Positions 48,796 through 60,384 of a stretch of 64,000 nt of DNA are shown here, piece by piece. A program made the translations under genes and the position numbers. Each line of letters opens with the position of its first letter. The first letter of the stretch is position 1. Location of the stretch: the NCBI GenBank assembly GCA_023014365.1, contig JAEBUN010000013.1:558001-622000 (forward strand), in the 5' to 3' direction. The notes beneath the pieces were generated by a model. The model worked only from the letters and a program-made list of their open reading frames with translations. It was not told the DNA's origin and did no database searches. Source of the stretch: Lepiota brunneoincarnata. Its lineage: Eukaryota > Basidiomycota > Agaricomycetes > Agaricales > Agaricaceae.

Positions 48796-49549
48796 TGTCG
48801 TACCTATTGATGTCAACATCTTCTCCAGGGGACACGAGCGATTCTGCACATCCGAGAGGCCAACTGCAATCTGACAGAAACATTAGTATCACAGAAGCTT
48901 CCCACGTTGCACTTCGCTCATCAATCTCAGTGGGACACCAACCAGATGGATACCACCCGTGACCGGAATGCTTCAATCGTGGGGGAAGAGCGATAAGGTC
49001 ACCATCATTGCCTCTAGTTTCTGTATTCTAAAATGTTCTCTTGTTGAAGTGCAAGTTGAGAAGGCTGGCGGAGTAGTGGTAGCTGTATACGACAAAATGG
49101 TGGCTCAGCCCCGATGGTGAATTTATGTATCCCGACCTGTCCTTGGAACTTTGAGATAATTTGAATAAGGCTGTTCAACACGTTCACACACTCCTCAGTC
49201 ATGACTTTGCTTGTCAGATGAATACCGTGGTTCCTGAGGCACGAGGACTGATGGTAGCGAATCTAGTCTCGTTGATCTACCGGGTTTCTGGGCGATTCCG
49301 TCTCGAGACGCCAATGGGATGCTCATCCCGGTTAATCTCGGGCGCCCCGCAGTTTCATTAGGACATGTCGCCTAATTCGGTCAGAACCCATCATCATATG
49401 CTTGTATTGACTATTCAATCATTCTTGTCTGTCTATCTAGGAGGCCAATCTCCCAAAGAAGCTCTGTCGAAAAAGGTCAAATGCTCCGGATACATTGGAG
49501 AACACTGGATGAGGAGTAAGCAGAAATGAGCACAGAAACGACCACCTCA
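48796..49549. other. Intergenic, end of segmental copy B and 3' flank of the bestrophin gene
   Basis: Homology to copy A ends near 49438. No gene seen. Confidence 0.4.
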
Positions 49550-52282
49550 TCAAACCCACTCGCGTGTGATCTCATTAACATCCTTCCAACAGCTGAGCAT
49601 TGTACGTTCGATTGAGGGCGAGTGAGGGTCATAGCGATCTCCCGCACCACAATAGACGCCGTCTGCAACCAATACATCTGCAGGTCTACGGTCCGCCGGA
49701 GCGAAGGGTTGGTTTCTATTGCGGATGAGGCAGGGGGCGGAGATTGAGAATTTTCACTTTACTTACAGTGATGAAAATACGATGGATGGAGGGTCGGGAT
49801 GGAATTGCTGGGTCGAGGTCAAGGAGGCTATCGAACGTATGGGGAAAATGGACTCACAGCTGTGATTTCATGAAGCTCCCGTTGCAGCTGGAGGCAAAAG
49901 TTGTCCAGGTCTAATACTGTCAAACCAGTCCAGGGACGCGTTCTGTATAGCTCACCAAGGTCGTTGTCATCGTAATCGAAGGGGTTCTCGCTTTTGAGAT
50001 CGACGTTCAGAAAGTTGGTGTTAGTAGATGGAACGAATAAACGTACATCTCTTGTCCAATCTCGATAAAACCAGTGAGCATGAAGGTTACGAAAGCAGTG
50101 ATTGGTATCGTCAGGTAACCAAATTCTTTGTATGTTTGGAACTAACCGTAACGAGTAAATGAATGTTATCAAAGGGGCGAGAGATGTACTGACCGGGAGG
50201 AATATGAGGTATAGCCTATATAAACAGTGTGTATGGTCATATCATGGTTAGGATGAGATTTTATTAGGGACATACCATACAGACATACGAATATGAACTT
50301 GGTAAGCGAAGGGTAGAGGCGTGTTGGTTAGACGTTCAAGCTGAGCGGCTATATCCTGGAGATTGAGGATGTAATTTGTAATGCTCGTCTCGATTGCAGG
50401 AGCAGGCATCAGGTTGTTGTTATTGAGGTCTGTCGTAAGCACATTTAAAATATCAGTACGCGAGAATGGGGCTAGTTCACATACAACATAGATAACTAAG
50501 AGTCTGGGTGAGTCTGTTGATGGCTTAACAATTCGGAAAAATCCCATACCTTGATAAAGCCAGCCCGATCTGAAGTGGTATGGTGCTTTCAACCATCATA
50601 TAAGGATTCCGTTTCCTGCGCTTCGAGGGGTCCTCTGGCGCAAAGTCCCACGTGACTATATTCCGGATCCATCGGCCAACCCAAATTAAAAACCTCCAAA
50701 GCGGAAAGACATCCCTCAAGGTCTCGGGTGGAGGGTTAGTCGCAGGTTTAAGCTGTTCGAGGCTTTGTACCCGAGGTAGAATTCGGTCATACGCTGACTG
50801 GTCGGGATAGCGCCAGCCGTCAGCTTCAGAATTTTCACCATTGAGAGACTCATAGCCTTCAGCTATTGGCACTGGGTTGATCTTGGCCTTGGTGGTATTG
50901 TAAGGACAGGGTGGAGGGGAATCGACGAGGGTGTCGCTGTTGAATCGGAGTTGCTTGGGTCTGCGAAGGGCAGCAGTTCGAGCTGCTTCCCCGTCTTCAT
51001 CTTCGGAATCGGAATCGGAGAGGATGGGTGGATCGGGGTTGAGGCACTGGTAGCGGCACCGATGCGGTTCAAGCCTTGGTTTTGGCGGCGAGCGGACGCG
51101 ACGAGGGAGTGCCGGCCTGTCGTTGTCACTAACAAAGAAGGTCGACTCCGGACTAAGACATTGCAAACGGTCGGGAAAACTACCGGGATCTGCAAGAGTC
51201 GGGCCTTGAGTCAAGGGTATGGTTTCATCGTTTTGACCAGGAGAGGTTGTTCGTGGCGTCAGTCGGCCCCTTTCTGATATCTCAATGTCGGACCTGGTAT
51301 TGCTCGGTAGGTCTTCACCTGACGAGGCGAGGTCCAGCGTTGTTGAAGAGGATGCCGACCTGCCAGCGTGAACTCTCAAAGGTCCCGTTTCGGTTAACAA
51401 AGTAGTAGAAGAGGAGTGAGAGTCTGACTTGTATCGGAGCAGATCTTCAGGCGAGGAGTTGGAGAAGGCGGGTAGCCAGCACAGCAGAGGATAGAGGTCT
51501 TGGTAGTCAACCCCCGGCTCGTCCCGAATGAAGTGCTACACAGAAATTATTGATTCTGCCAAATATAAGAGGATTTACGGTACCTTTACGGAGACGGCGA
51601 GAGCCTGTATCTGGAACGCAAGTAACATATAGCTTCTGAGCGAAGGCTAGCAAGCGAACTCACGAGATTAATAATAGACCTTTTTTCCAGTATTCCTTTC
51701 ATAACTTCGCTCTCTTTTTGGTCCCCGTCCCCGCCACGGCCGTTAGGAACGTGGATCCATATCTGAGCGCATTGGCTGAAGGTGAGCTCCGGATCGACCG
51801 CAAATTATTTATAGGAGGGTTACCGTCTGGGCAAGGTTCTTTGAGTTGGTAGCAAGAGAAGACCATAGCACCCGACCTTCGTGGTATCTGTACAAAAATT
51901 AATGGAATTCAAGGTGATGAAAAAAATAAGTTTTGACCTCTCATTCGCTGACGAAGTCCTCAAGCCGAGAACTGTCTGTAGGACAATTACATTTCCCAAG
52001 ACCGTTAACAGGACATTTGAAATCCCCAAGTTAAGGTCGGTTTTATCGGAAACAACGCACACAACTGCACAATGACTATGTGAGAGAGAAGAAAAAGGAG
52101 GGTGAATGGAGCCTACTCGTGGCAGCCAGTGAAAAACAGAGTATTTCTGGCCAGATGTCGTCCAGGACAGTGGCTCTTAGGAGTTTTCGTTTCCAACGGC
52201 CTGTTGTTCTCGTGATCATCATTGGGCAGCACAGGGAGTGAAGAAAGTATAGCTCACGCGAAAGAACGGTTAGAGGGGGCAT
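49550..52282 (-). CDS. Bestrophin-family (UPF0187/RFP-TM) anion channel, 15 exons
   Basis: Putative chloride/anion channel of the plasma membrane or an organelle. Exons: 52282-52258, 52200-52117, 52064-51938, 51887-51824, 51762-51664, 51610-51584, 51535-50550, 50495-50485, 50429-50276, 50215-50194, 50141-50047, 49990-49956, 49916-49858, 49807-49767, 49715-49550; 1995 nt, 664 aa, all phases agree. Bestrophin segments in order: ATVLDDIWPEI, GISNVLLTVLG, LRTSSANERYHEGRVLWSSL, TIWIHVPNG, IQALAVSVKHFIRDEPG, DLYPLLCWLPAF, then an acidic, Ser/Pro-rich insert of about 220 residues with a long SDSDSEDED run, IPLQIGLALSSYL, LERLTNTPLPFAYQVHIRMSVWLYLIFLP, LTIPITAFVTFM, IEIGQEIENPFDYDDNDL and DLDNFC. Exon 8 is only 11 nt (50495-50485) and is needed to keep both frame and the family motif. 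The start MPPLTVLS rests on a 25-nt first exon and is less certain. No lesion found. Confidence 0.85.
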
Positions 52283-52601
52283 CGTATTGAGGCAGAGAAC
52301 AAGGGCGAACTATAGAGGCCGGTCGGGAGAGGGTGCATCGTGGCGAAAACGTGATTCACTGCCGCGTCTAAAGCAATCATGAAATGAAGAGGAAGTTAGC
52401 GCAGCCTGAAGCAAGTTTCAGGCAACGTGGCTAGGGATTCGGGATTATCGCGTACATAGCCAATTCATTGAGATTGCTTACGTAACCAATAGCACCCAAT
52501 ATATGGCGCGACGGGTCATGAAAAAACCCCTGTTGGAATAAAGACTGCACAAGGCCCTGTCTCAACATGGCCCCTTTCGACAATTTCTCAATTACCCCGT
52601 C

Positions 52602-54882
52602 ATGCGCGGCACAGATACGACCACACCAGCCCTGACGGGTTCAGTCAACACACGTTCCGCTAGAAAGGCCCGTGTCTCCTCAGCGCCAACCGTGCATTCC
52701 GCTCCCCACCATTCGTCGCACTGCAGCACCCAGCTTGGCGAGATTTGGAATCGGGGCTCTGGTAGCCCTCCCATCATAGACTTCACCGATTGGGCCGACG
52801 ATTTTCGTGGCCAGCGATTTGCCTTCAATCTACCAAACGAATACCCCTCGGCGCTGACCAGAAAGGGTCCACATACGCTGCTCCATAATATTAAGGAGGT
52901 TTCTCGGGATGGCTGGCGAATCGAGTACGATGCATTGCTGAGTGCACTTCGACCCCTCCTGGACTCGGAAAGCGAAGGCGTAGAAAATTACCTTGATCTC
53001 GAGAAGATTACGAATATTCATCAGCAGGATCGAGAGATTCGCGCTCGACGGTTTCAACTGAGTTTCGGGGAGAATGCCAATGGAGAGCCAGGTATAGATG
53101 GTGAGTGACGACTTTTGAAATAAAAATTAAAAGGACGTTAATTAATCTGCCGGATAGGCGTTATGGGGAAGCCCTTAAATGGTATTTTCTTGCATGCCTC
53201 TACGTCTATGCTGATCGCTGGGACCGAACATTTCTTACCAACGGTCGTTGTCGTATGTGTAGAAGAGCTATACCGGACCGGTAAACATTTCAACGCTCGG
53301 GCATTCGTGGCCTAACTCGTATCTACCCAGGTCTTTACCAGCCACATCTATTCAGGAAAATACCTAATTTTAGGCGGGTTGAAGAACTTATTGATATTTA
53401 CGATGGGATGGAACTACCAAGGGATATTCACATCGCGCGTCGCCGACCCCATCCATCTCAAAGTCTATCCCAGGTTCCCGTCGACACATTCGGCGCTCTA
53501 ACATCACTTCACATGGAGACAACAGAAAATATCTGTGCTCTTCTCAGAACATTTCTCCAAAATTTACCCGAACCCATATTGTCTTCATGCTTGTTCAACG
53601 CCATTTGGAACTGGTGCGGAATATATCGGGAAACGTCCAGGCTTAGTTTCAACCACCCCCCATCGCGAACGGGCTCGAACGCTACTCCCACCGGCTCACT
53701 CTCATCAGAGGAACTCGTCCGGATCTACATGGCCCAGATACTCCTCCACCTCCTGCCAACCCCCAATTTCTCGCTGCTGGTGTATCTCCTCTCATTCTTT
53801 AGTCAAGTGATCATGGTCCGTGAAGAGAATGGATTATCCATCGACGACCTAGGAACCATGTTCGGTACTATTCTCTTTGGGGGTACTTCCGAGGCCACGA
53901 CGAAATCATCGGTGTCGACTAGATCTAAAACGAGAGCCCGGGGTGATACTATGATGCGGTGGTTCTTGCGCCGATGGAGGCAAATATACGATGGGCTCTT
54001 CCCTTACGATGATGATGGCCGCTTGTCCAAGTCTGGTGTAAATTCTATATCTCCTATCAGCGAAGCCTCAGGTAGTTCTGTTCTGTTGACACGACAGACA
54101 ACTGGTTACTTTGGTTCGCAATCCTCTCCGAATGCTCCGCATAATCGTTCATCCACCGTGGTCAAGGAGCCAGGCTCTGAAGCAGGTGATGGGAGCCGTG
54201 TTCTCTTAAGTTCAGGTAAGAGCCCCTGACTTCTTCTCGATTCGCTTGCTCATCCCTGCATTCAGTACAGCGCCAATCGCGACCCAGCCTAGTCTCTGCG
54301 AATGACTCTCCTTCCCTTTCTCGACTTTCACCAGGTACACCGAGGTCACAAGATTCGACGGCTAGGTACCTAGAAGAAGTCTGGCCCCACCTGAGCCCCA
54401 ATCTACGAATGAAGCTCAACGAACGACTGGTGGATGTTCTTTTGGAACCGTTACTGTCCACTGATGGGTCGCACTCTGCAAGGAGACAGTCGAACTCAGC
54501 GCCCCTCTCCATTCCGTACCACTTACAACGATCCGAGAGCCCGCCCTATACACGGGACCATGCAATTGAAACCCAGCTCAGACTCGCACACGAGCAAATA
54601 AAGGATCTCGAACACTCTGCCCGAGAGAGTCGATTGACACTTCAGGACGCCTGGGATGAGAACCAGCGTTTGAGGGAGGACAATAGGATGCTTGAGATGC
54701 ATGTGAAGGCGCTGGAGGCTGAGATCGGGATGGGGACTGCAAGGTCTGGCGATGGCGGGAACGGGTCAGGAGGGAGCCAAGGGGAGTCTGTGGATGGTGT
54801 TAGGAGGCAGAGGGATGAGGCCAGGGGCGTTGTCGCGCAGATTCAGAGGATTTCGGGCGGACTGTGGTCGCATGAAAATTGA
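52602..54882 (+). CDS. RhoGAP-domain protein with C-terminal coiled coil
   Basis: Stimulates GTP hydrolysis by Rho-family GTPases, hence polarity and actin control. Four exons, 52602-53091, 53158-53280, 53331-54215 and 54266-54882 (490+123+885+617 nt, 704 aa; phases agree). The RhoGAP domain spans about 165-400: GVMGKPLN, PTVVVVCVEELYRTG, LFRKIPNFRRVEELIDIYDG (containing the presumed arginine finger), ICALLRTFLQNLPEPIL, LLPTPNFSLLVYLLSF and DLGTMFGTILF. A Ser-rich linker follows, then a charged heptad region (about 590-660, QLRLAHEQIKDLEHSARES) predicted to be a coiled coil. There is a four-residue YQPH stretch between TGL and LFRK, longer than in most RhoGAPs; whether the arginine still reaches the active site is uncertain. 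Start at MRGTDTT is the only in-frame ATG after an upstream stop. Divergent from the bestrophin gene, 319 bp between starts. Confidence 0.85.
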
Positions 54883-55757
54883 CGTGCGCTAGGCAATTGT
54901 AGTTTAGACGTCGTGACATACAACATCTGCAAGATATATTTCAGGTTTTGAAACCCATCAAGATCAGACATTTCGCAGTTGGACGAAGGCCGAGGATAAT
55001 CCGACCGGTGCTGCGCCGCGGTTAATGAGGTATATGATCTTACTAACGGAAATCTCGAGGTCTGCAATGATCTCCCAAGCGGCCTGTCTTCCTCGTGTTG
55101 GCCACAACCTTCGAACACGTGCACAACGGATGGCATGGCCACTGCCATGCCCGTGCTCATCACGTTGGTGGTGAGTTTGTACTGCGACGTTTAATAGGAA
55201 CTGACGTTTCATTCTTGGAGCCCGTATGCTATTACCGCTCGCCCTCGCCTACAGTTTGTTCGTTGGTGACCCTCCCGTAGACGGGCAGCGGGCTCAACCT
55301 CTGACGTAGATCTCTGACAGCCAGCACGCAACTGCTGTACCTCGGCCTGCCGGTCCTCTTTCTGAGGGAAGGAAGTCGCTGGTCCCTGGCGAGCGCCTGA
55401 GCGACAATCGGTAGAAGTGAGGTGAACCCTCTCACTCACAGTTCACTATGTGATAGTCAAGTAGTTCCCTTTGTCGATGGTGCTCGATTAATCGCTTGAG
55501 AGTATGTACATGCATCGCCGTTTGGGTATTACTGTTATTTGTGCTTTATCTGTCGAGGAATATATGATGCTGCAGCGGAACAGATATGTCGTTGGGACGA
55601 TGGTGGATCCTTCGGCATGGGCGCTCCGACACCCTTGATCCGAGGGTTCGTTCCGGGTTCGTCAGGGTCCGTTTTCCAAGTTATACGAGAGGTGGCATAG
55701 GGCGGCCGTTGCATGTGCAGCCGCATGCCCACCTCTACAATATACACTGATAATATT
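54883..55757. other. Intergenic with short frames
   Basis: Minus-strand frames at about 54964-55212 and 55209-55439 include charged, coiled-coil-like stretches (QAEVQQLRAGC) that could be a relic of the neighbour at 55758-56779, but I cannot align them convincingly. The right part holds the LTR fragment listed next. Confidence 0.35.
55590..55739 (-). mobile_element. Partial LTR-like element (5' end only)
   Basis: Read on the minus strand it starts TGTAGAGGTGGGCATG, like the element at 11676, and shares CCCTATGCCACCTCTCGTA and a GATCAAG...CGGAGC.CCCA segment with it; similarity fades by about 55590. It begins 19 bp downstream of the coding end of the gene at 55758. It may supply 3' UTR sequence for that gene. 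Confidence 0.6.
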
Positions 55758-56779
55758 TTAGTGTACGTGATATGCTATCGGTATAAGGAGGAAAACAACG
55801 AATGACTGCACGAGAGTGTCCCACCCCGTGTAGTAACTTGATACGAAGGGCTTGAGACAAATCCACAATAGAAAGATGTAGAGACAAAGAAGGGAAAGGT
55901 GGGGTACTAAGGCGCGGGGACTTGGCTTTCGCGGAGCGACGAGACTTGCTATTTCTTTATCCTTGGTTGCGATGCGCTCTTCGAGGACGGCCACCTGTAC
56001 TTTGAAGTGCTGTATCTCTGTGTCATGGTCCTTGGTGAGCTTCTCTTGTGTTCTCGGCAGCAGAGCCACACCCAGTCCCCTGCTCCATAGCCCGGGGCTG
56101 GATCTCGTTCTCAGATGTCGCACTACTGCGCTGGAGGGTCTTGAATTCTTCGAACAGCCTGGAGAAGCTTTCTACTTGAGTACTCTCCAGGCCCGTGACT
56201 TGGCGCTGTAAATTTTTAACCTCGCTCTTGAGTATCGCACTGCTGTGCTGGAGGGTTGTGATTTCTTCGAGTAGGCTTTCTCCGGTACTGCGGGCGCTTG
56301 TTTATATATTCCTCCGAGGACGGCAATCTTTGCCGCCTGATTTGTACTAGATTGAAAGTGAGCTCCTGTTAAGCCAGATCGTGTAACAGGTGCGCTATAC
56401 CCGCTATTACCCTCGAGCACTTCTCCATGTCGCTCCGGTTGATGCGAGTAAGCGCTGTAGGCGCTAATCGCATCGCCTTCCTCCGCCTGCTTTCCTCCTG
56501 CTGTTCTATCGGACGCGGTCGTGACCTGGCGCAGGCTGCTGGCTTTACGGGATTTATTGGACAGCACGGAGGCCCCAGAACTCAGAACCCTCTTGGCCCG
56601 GTCCCAGGGGCCAGTTTTCTTTTGTCCCTCACCCTTGCTATGAGAGATGACGGCAGATTGAGACAAAGCGGAGTGGAAATGAGATAAAAAAAACCTTACC
56701 CCACAGGTAGTGTCCCCGTGGCGCCGTTTCTGGATGAGCGTTGTGAGTGGCTGTCATCAGTCGGGTTCACTGGCGACAT
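55758..56779 (-). CDS. Coiled-coil protein with C-terminal membrane anchor, unknown function
   Basis: Exon 1 56779-56700 (MSPVNPTDDSHSQRSS), exon 2 from 56637; a probable intron runs from about 56399 to 56301 (GG|GTATAG to CGCAG). Ser/Gly-rich N-terminal half, then a heptad-rich part (ESLLEEITTLQ, LKSEVKNLQRQVTGLES), a second coiled-coil part (HFKVQVAVLEERIATKDKEI), and a C-terminal hydrophobic region (LSLLCLYIFLLWICL and SFVVFLLIPIA) as in tail-anchored membrane proteins. Between the coiled-coil parts (about 56040-56100) the frame changes and I could not find a good intron, so the model there is unresolved or the gene is broken. I do not recognise the family. Confidence 0.55.
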
Positions 56780-59148
56780 GTTGAAGGTAGGCGGTTGTTG
56801 AAGGACATCTTGCACTCGCCTCCGGTTTATACTTCTGCCAACAGTGTGGCGGGAACGTGTTCGCCGTGTTGCTTACTTCCGCCACTAGCAGTGAAAATCA
56901 AATAAGTTATGCTCTAATGCCAACGCTCTTCACAACTCGTGTACTGTGGCCAATCCAGGAAGCCGCAGTTTGAGTTCAGTCAAAGAGTCGTATGTTTCAT
57001 CTCGAGATGAAGTCCAACGTTCGGCGGCCTTGTTTTGCTCGGCGCTGTGACTGCATTATCCTAATAAGCTAGTTTCCAAACTTGCGGAATTATGGTAGCT
57101 CCTATCTGATAAAATAGTACCAGGCGAAACACACCACCCGCTTAGATAACAAGAAAGTAAGGCATGCAGAAGGGGCCAGGATCCCATATTCAACTACAGC
57201 TGATCGCTGCTTCGTGGCTTCATCGATGATGGTCTACTGTCATAAGGCGGTGGTGAGGTACCACAGGAACACAAGAGAATAAGATACAGTGTCCACCTCA
57301 GCCATTGGGTACTTCTATTCGGTGGTCACCACCTAAACTAGAGTGCTGGAAGTGACGACCGCGACGTGCGGAAGTTAGATGGAAGCATAGTAGGCTGCGT
57401 GCTCCCATGAAGATGCTGGCTCCTTCCAGCAACACATATGCAATGGCTCTGCTCTCCGAAGTTATTTGAACTGGAACCTCAGTGGGATCCTGTGGCTGGC
57501 ACTACGAGCACACTTGCCCCCGTTCACTGGGAGCCCAATCCTGGTAGTCCAATTTAAAAAGAACAAATCGCTGGAAAATAGGGGAGAGAGGAAGTATGAC
57601 CAGATAGTCTTCGACAGTCAGTGGGGCAGTACCCGTCGGAGGGGGGGGTGAACCGTTTCCAGGATTTCCGACCCATGAGTCCGGGTCGTGGAGACCTGTT
57701 GCTGATAGAAGCGACAAGTGGAAGCTATTACATGGGGAGGCCCTAGCGATAAAGCACCTAGAAGGCTATGCATTTTTAAGCACATCTGTGGTTGGAGGTG
57801 ACGGTACGAGGCTGGCATGCGGAAGTCGTCAGTCGCCCCAAGCTAAACTGCGGTATCTTGTGGCAGGGCAACTGGTTGCATCATCCCTCTTGTAGAGCCT
57901 TGGTCGTCGACCTTTGATTCCTTTTATTTATTCGATCTAGTTTGTAACTTATCCTCCTCGTCCAGTGAGGTGCATTACAGAGTCAACATATTGATCCGCT
58001 CCCGCGCAAGAAAGCAGTCATCCAAGATCCAAAAAATATACGCTCCTCAGCCCACCGGCCGTTCCCCTCTCCCTGACTTCCGTACTTGGCCAGGGCTGGT
58101 GGAATCTCTCTCGCAGGAGGTCCAGCAGTCACATTCAAATCCGTCACCTCCCAGTTCTCTGGATTGTAGACTCCAACAATGCATGAAGGCATATGTAAGC
58201 TTGAGTGAGCTCGGGTCGTCGGGATAATTTGGTGCGGGTGATGGCAGGGAGAGGGTGCTATTCTTTATTTCTCTCTCTTTTTTTTGGGGGGGGGAGGGAT
58301 TGGTTTGTTATATGTGAGCCCGGGTTTGATATGTAAGGAGGATGGGTGTGAGTATGAATACCCATGTCGCGCACCGCGTAGGATCCCGCAATCCCTTTGG
58401 CACTGGCTTTCACATTTTCTTCAACGAGTACACGGAATGCGGCTATTAGCCCATGCCGTCAATTAACCTTGGTACTTGAGAAGACAAGTAGTCGAACGTA
58501 CAATCACAAAGATCCTGGAGCTCCGTCGTCGGCGCCGTCCGGCTCTGTACCTGCGTGCGATGATCTCGGTCTGGAACAATACGCGTAAGAGGATAACAAT
58601 GGTTCCCAAACTGTGACGACTGTACCGAGTGTTCGGTAAATCTCCCGAATGGTTGAATCCACTTCCGGACTGCGATTTGGTAACGAGATTAAGTACGCAG
58701 GATCACTAGGATCCAGATAGGAAAACTGGATCCTAGGGATGTCGGGACTCTACCTAAATACAACGAGATTGCTATGTACACCTATTTACTAGGGAACGTA
58801 GAGCGATCATGTTGCTGTCCAAGGTATAATAGAGTACCTACAGTGTCTATGGTGAATATGAAATAAAAAATAGACAAAAGACGGCAAGCTGACACTCGCG
58901 TTTCGACACTCCCACTCAGTGAGACGTCAGAAAGAAGGCAATACGGCCAAACGTGCACGGAAGTCCGAATTATAATAAGTGTGACCCAGGGTGCTCGCTC
59001 AGTGGGTCAACACGGATTCCACATTGCAAACGCCGATCATTGTAAAAGTATGAAGGATTATTCTGGTGGAAGTTCTCACCAACAAACCCACCCAGCATTT
59101 ATGCCTCTCTACACCAACCAAGTCTTAGCACTAAGTTGCTGGTTGCGG
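56780..59148. other. Intergenic, no gene recognised
   Basis: About 2.4 kb. A minus-strand frame at 57983-58192 (starting MPSCIVGVYNPENW) looks slightly protein-like but has no support. A GGGGGGG run lies near 57641-57648, and a T/G run near 58278-58296. No repeat copies of the window's families were found before the LTR copy at 59149. Confidence 0.4.
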
Positions 59149-59782
59149 TGAAGAGAGTTCGACTCTTCAGCATGCAAAATGCGCCGAAATGAAATGAAAT
59201 GGGGTGGGGTGTGTCCGGGCAAAGGGTGCGAGTGTGGTCGACAAAACAAACACTGAACTCAGAAAACCAAGGAAACTTGTTGAGAGGGAGATAGAGACTG
59301 AGGGCGAGAATGAGACGAGAGAAATGGCCGTGTATTTGGCTAAAAAATGAGTCTCCGGGGCTCATTCCTTATATACAAGCATAGTTATGATTGACTAATA
59401 TTTTCCTATGCCCCAGAACGTGAAACGGGGAATAAAAATGGGAAGTTTTCGTGGCTACGTGATCAGGGGATTAGAAAATATGAAAGAGAAATTGAAAGCA
59501 GTGGTCTGCTGGACATAAGGAGGCCTATAAGAAGGGAGAAATTTTACTCTACAGTGACACTTATGGGAAGAAATGGAAACAGAGAGAAAACTTTTGAATA
59601 ACTGAGGACGGAAGCCGGAACGGGGAGGTATCGTGGCTGCCCTTAGGAGTGGGCGCTCCGAGGATTTTGATCCGGGTTCGTCAGGGGGTTCGTCAGGTTC
59701 GTTCCGGTTTCGTCACATAAACTACTAGAGGTGACGAGGGTGGCTGTTACACCTGCAAGCCACTCGTCCAAGGTACTGTACA
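59149..59782 (-). mobile_element. Full-length LTR-like element, inverse copy
   Basis: On the minus strand it begins TGTACAG (59782) and ends CTCTTCA (59149), and follows the element at 11676-12368 along its length: GATCAAAATCCTCGGAGCGC, TGCTTGTATATAAGG (TATA motif at about 59372), the CT-rich stretch, a CGACCACACTCGC block and GCTGAAGAGTCGA.CTCTCTTCA. No target-site duplication is visible, so it may be part of a larger decayed element or an old insertion. Confidence 0.6.
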
Positions 59783-59920
59783 TCAACATAGAGCAAGAAA
59801 ATTAAAAAAGTTCACTCACATGACCATAGATGCTCGATCAGACGCCCATATGTCCTTGACCATCGATCAAGCTATCTTAGCAATACCCACCATCCACACC
59901 TACTCACCCTCTCACGCAGA

Positions 59921-60384
59921 ATGCCCTTGTTGGATCGTATCTTGCGACGTAAGAAAAGAAAATCCAAGAAGTCAGCCCCTAAAACACACGGTAAGCACCG
60001 TCACCTAAGTCTCCCAACATAGCCTTTAAACGAGGTGGAGGATCAGAAGCTGCAGAGGACTTGTTGATCCGGGAGACATCCAATACGTTATGGAACCTAG
60101 CGGCTACCGACGTGAAGGGTAGTACTGGATTAGCAAACAGTGGAGGTACCACAACCTCGCAGCCCTCAGGTAACATCCGACGAACTCAGGGCAACTGGCA
60201 TATTGAAATGGGAGTTAGAGAACCTTGGAGGCAGCTTTTTTCCGAATGCAAGCAACCCAACATTCAACCAACCAGTGACCATGACTGGTGTAGAGATTGC
60301 CGATCGGCTGCTTGTGAAAACGGCAACCTCTCGGAATCTCGCAGTTACCATCAACTCGGATCACTGACAACCCCGGATCAGTAA
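59921..60384 (+). CDS. Small hypothetical two-exon gene
   Basis: Exon 1 59921-59990 codes MPLLDRILRRKKRKSKKSA, a very basic start; exon 2 begins at 60023 after a CATAG acceptor, in phase, and continues with LLIRETSNTLWNLAATDV. After QPSG the frame can continue to a stop at 60384, but the alternative frame there (ATGILKWELENLGG...) looks more protein-like, so a one-base lesion is likely near 60172-60195. Unknown family. It precedes the NACHT relic in the same orientation. Confidence 0.35.

Larger units (their letters stand above)
44660..49438. repeat. Segmental duplication, copy B (4.8 kb)
   Basis: Direct tandem copy of 39029-44659. The left junction (44659/44660) joins the 3' end of unit A to the middle of exon 1 of a second two-module gene fragment. 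Divergence from A is clear (many substitutions, indels, two blocks missing), so the event is not very recent. Confidence 0.8.

Noticed and set aside
57983..58192. Minus-strand 69-codon frame MPSCIVGVYN as a gene
   Set aside because: Isolated, short, no splice-connected neighbours and no recognisable domain.
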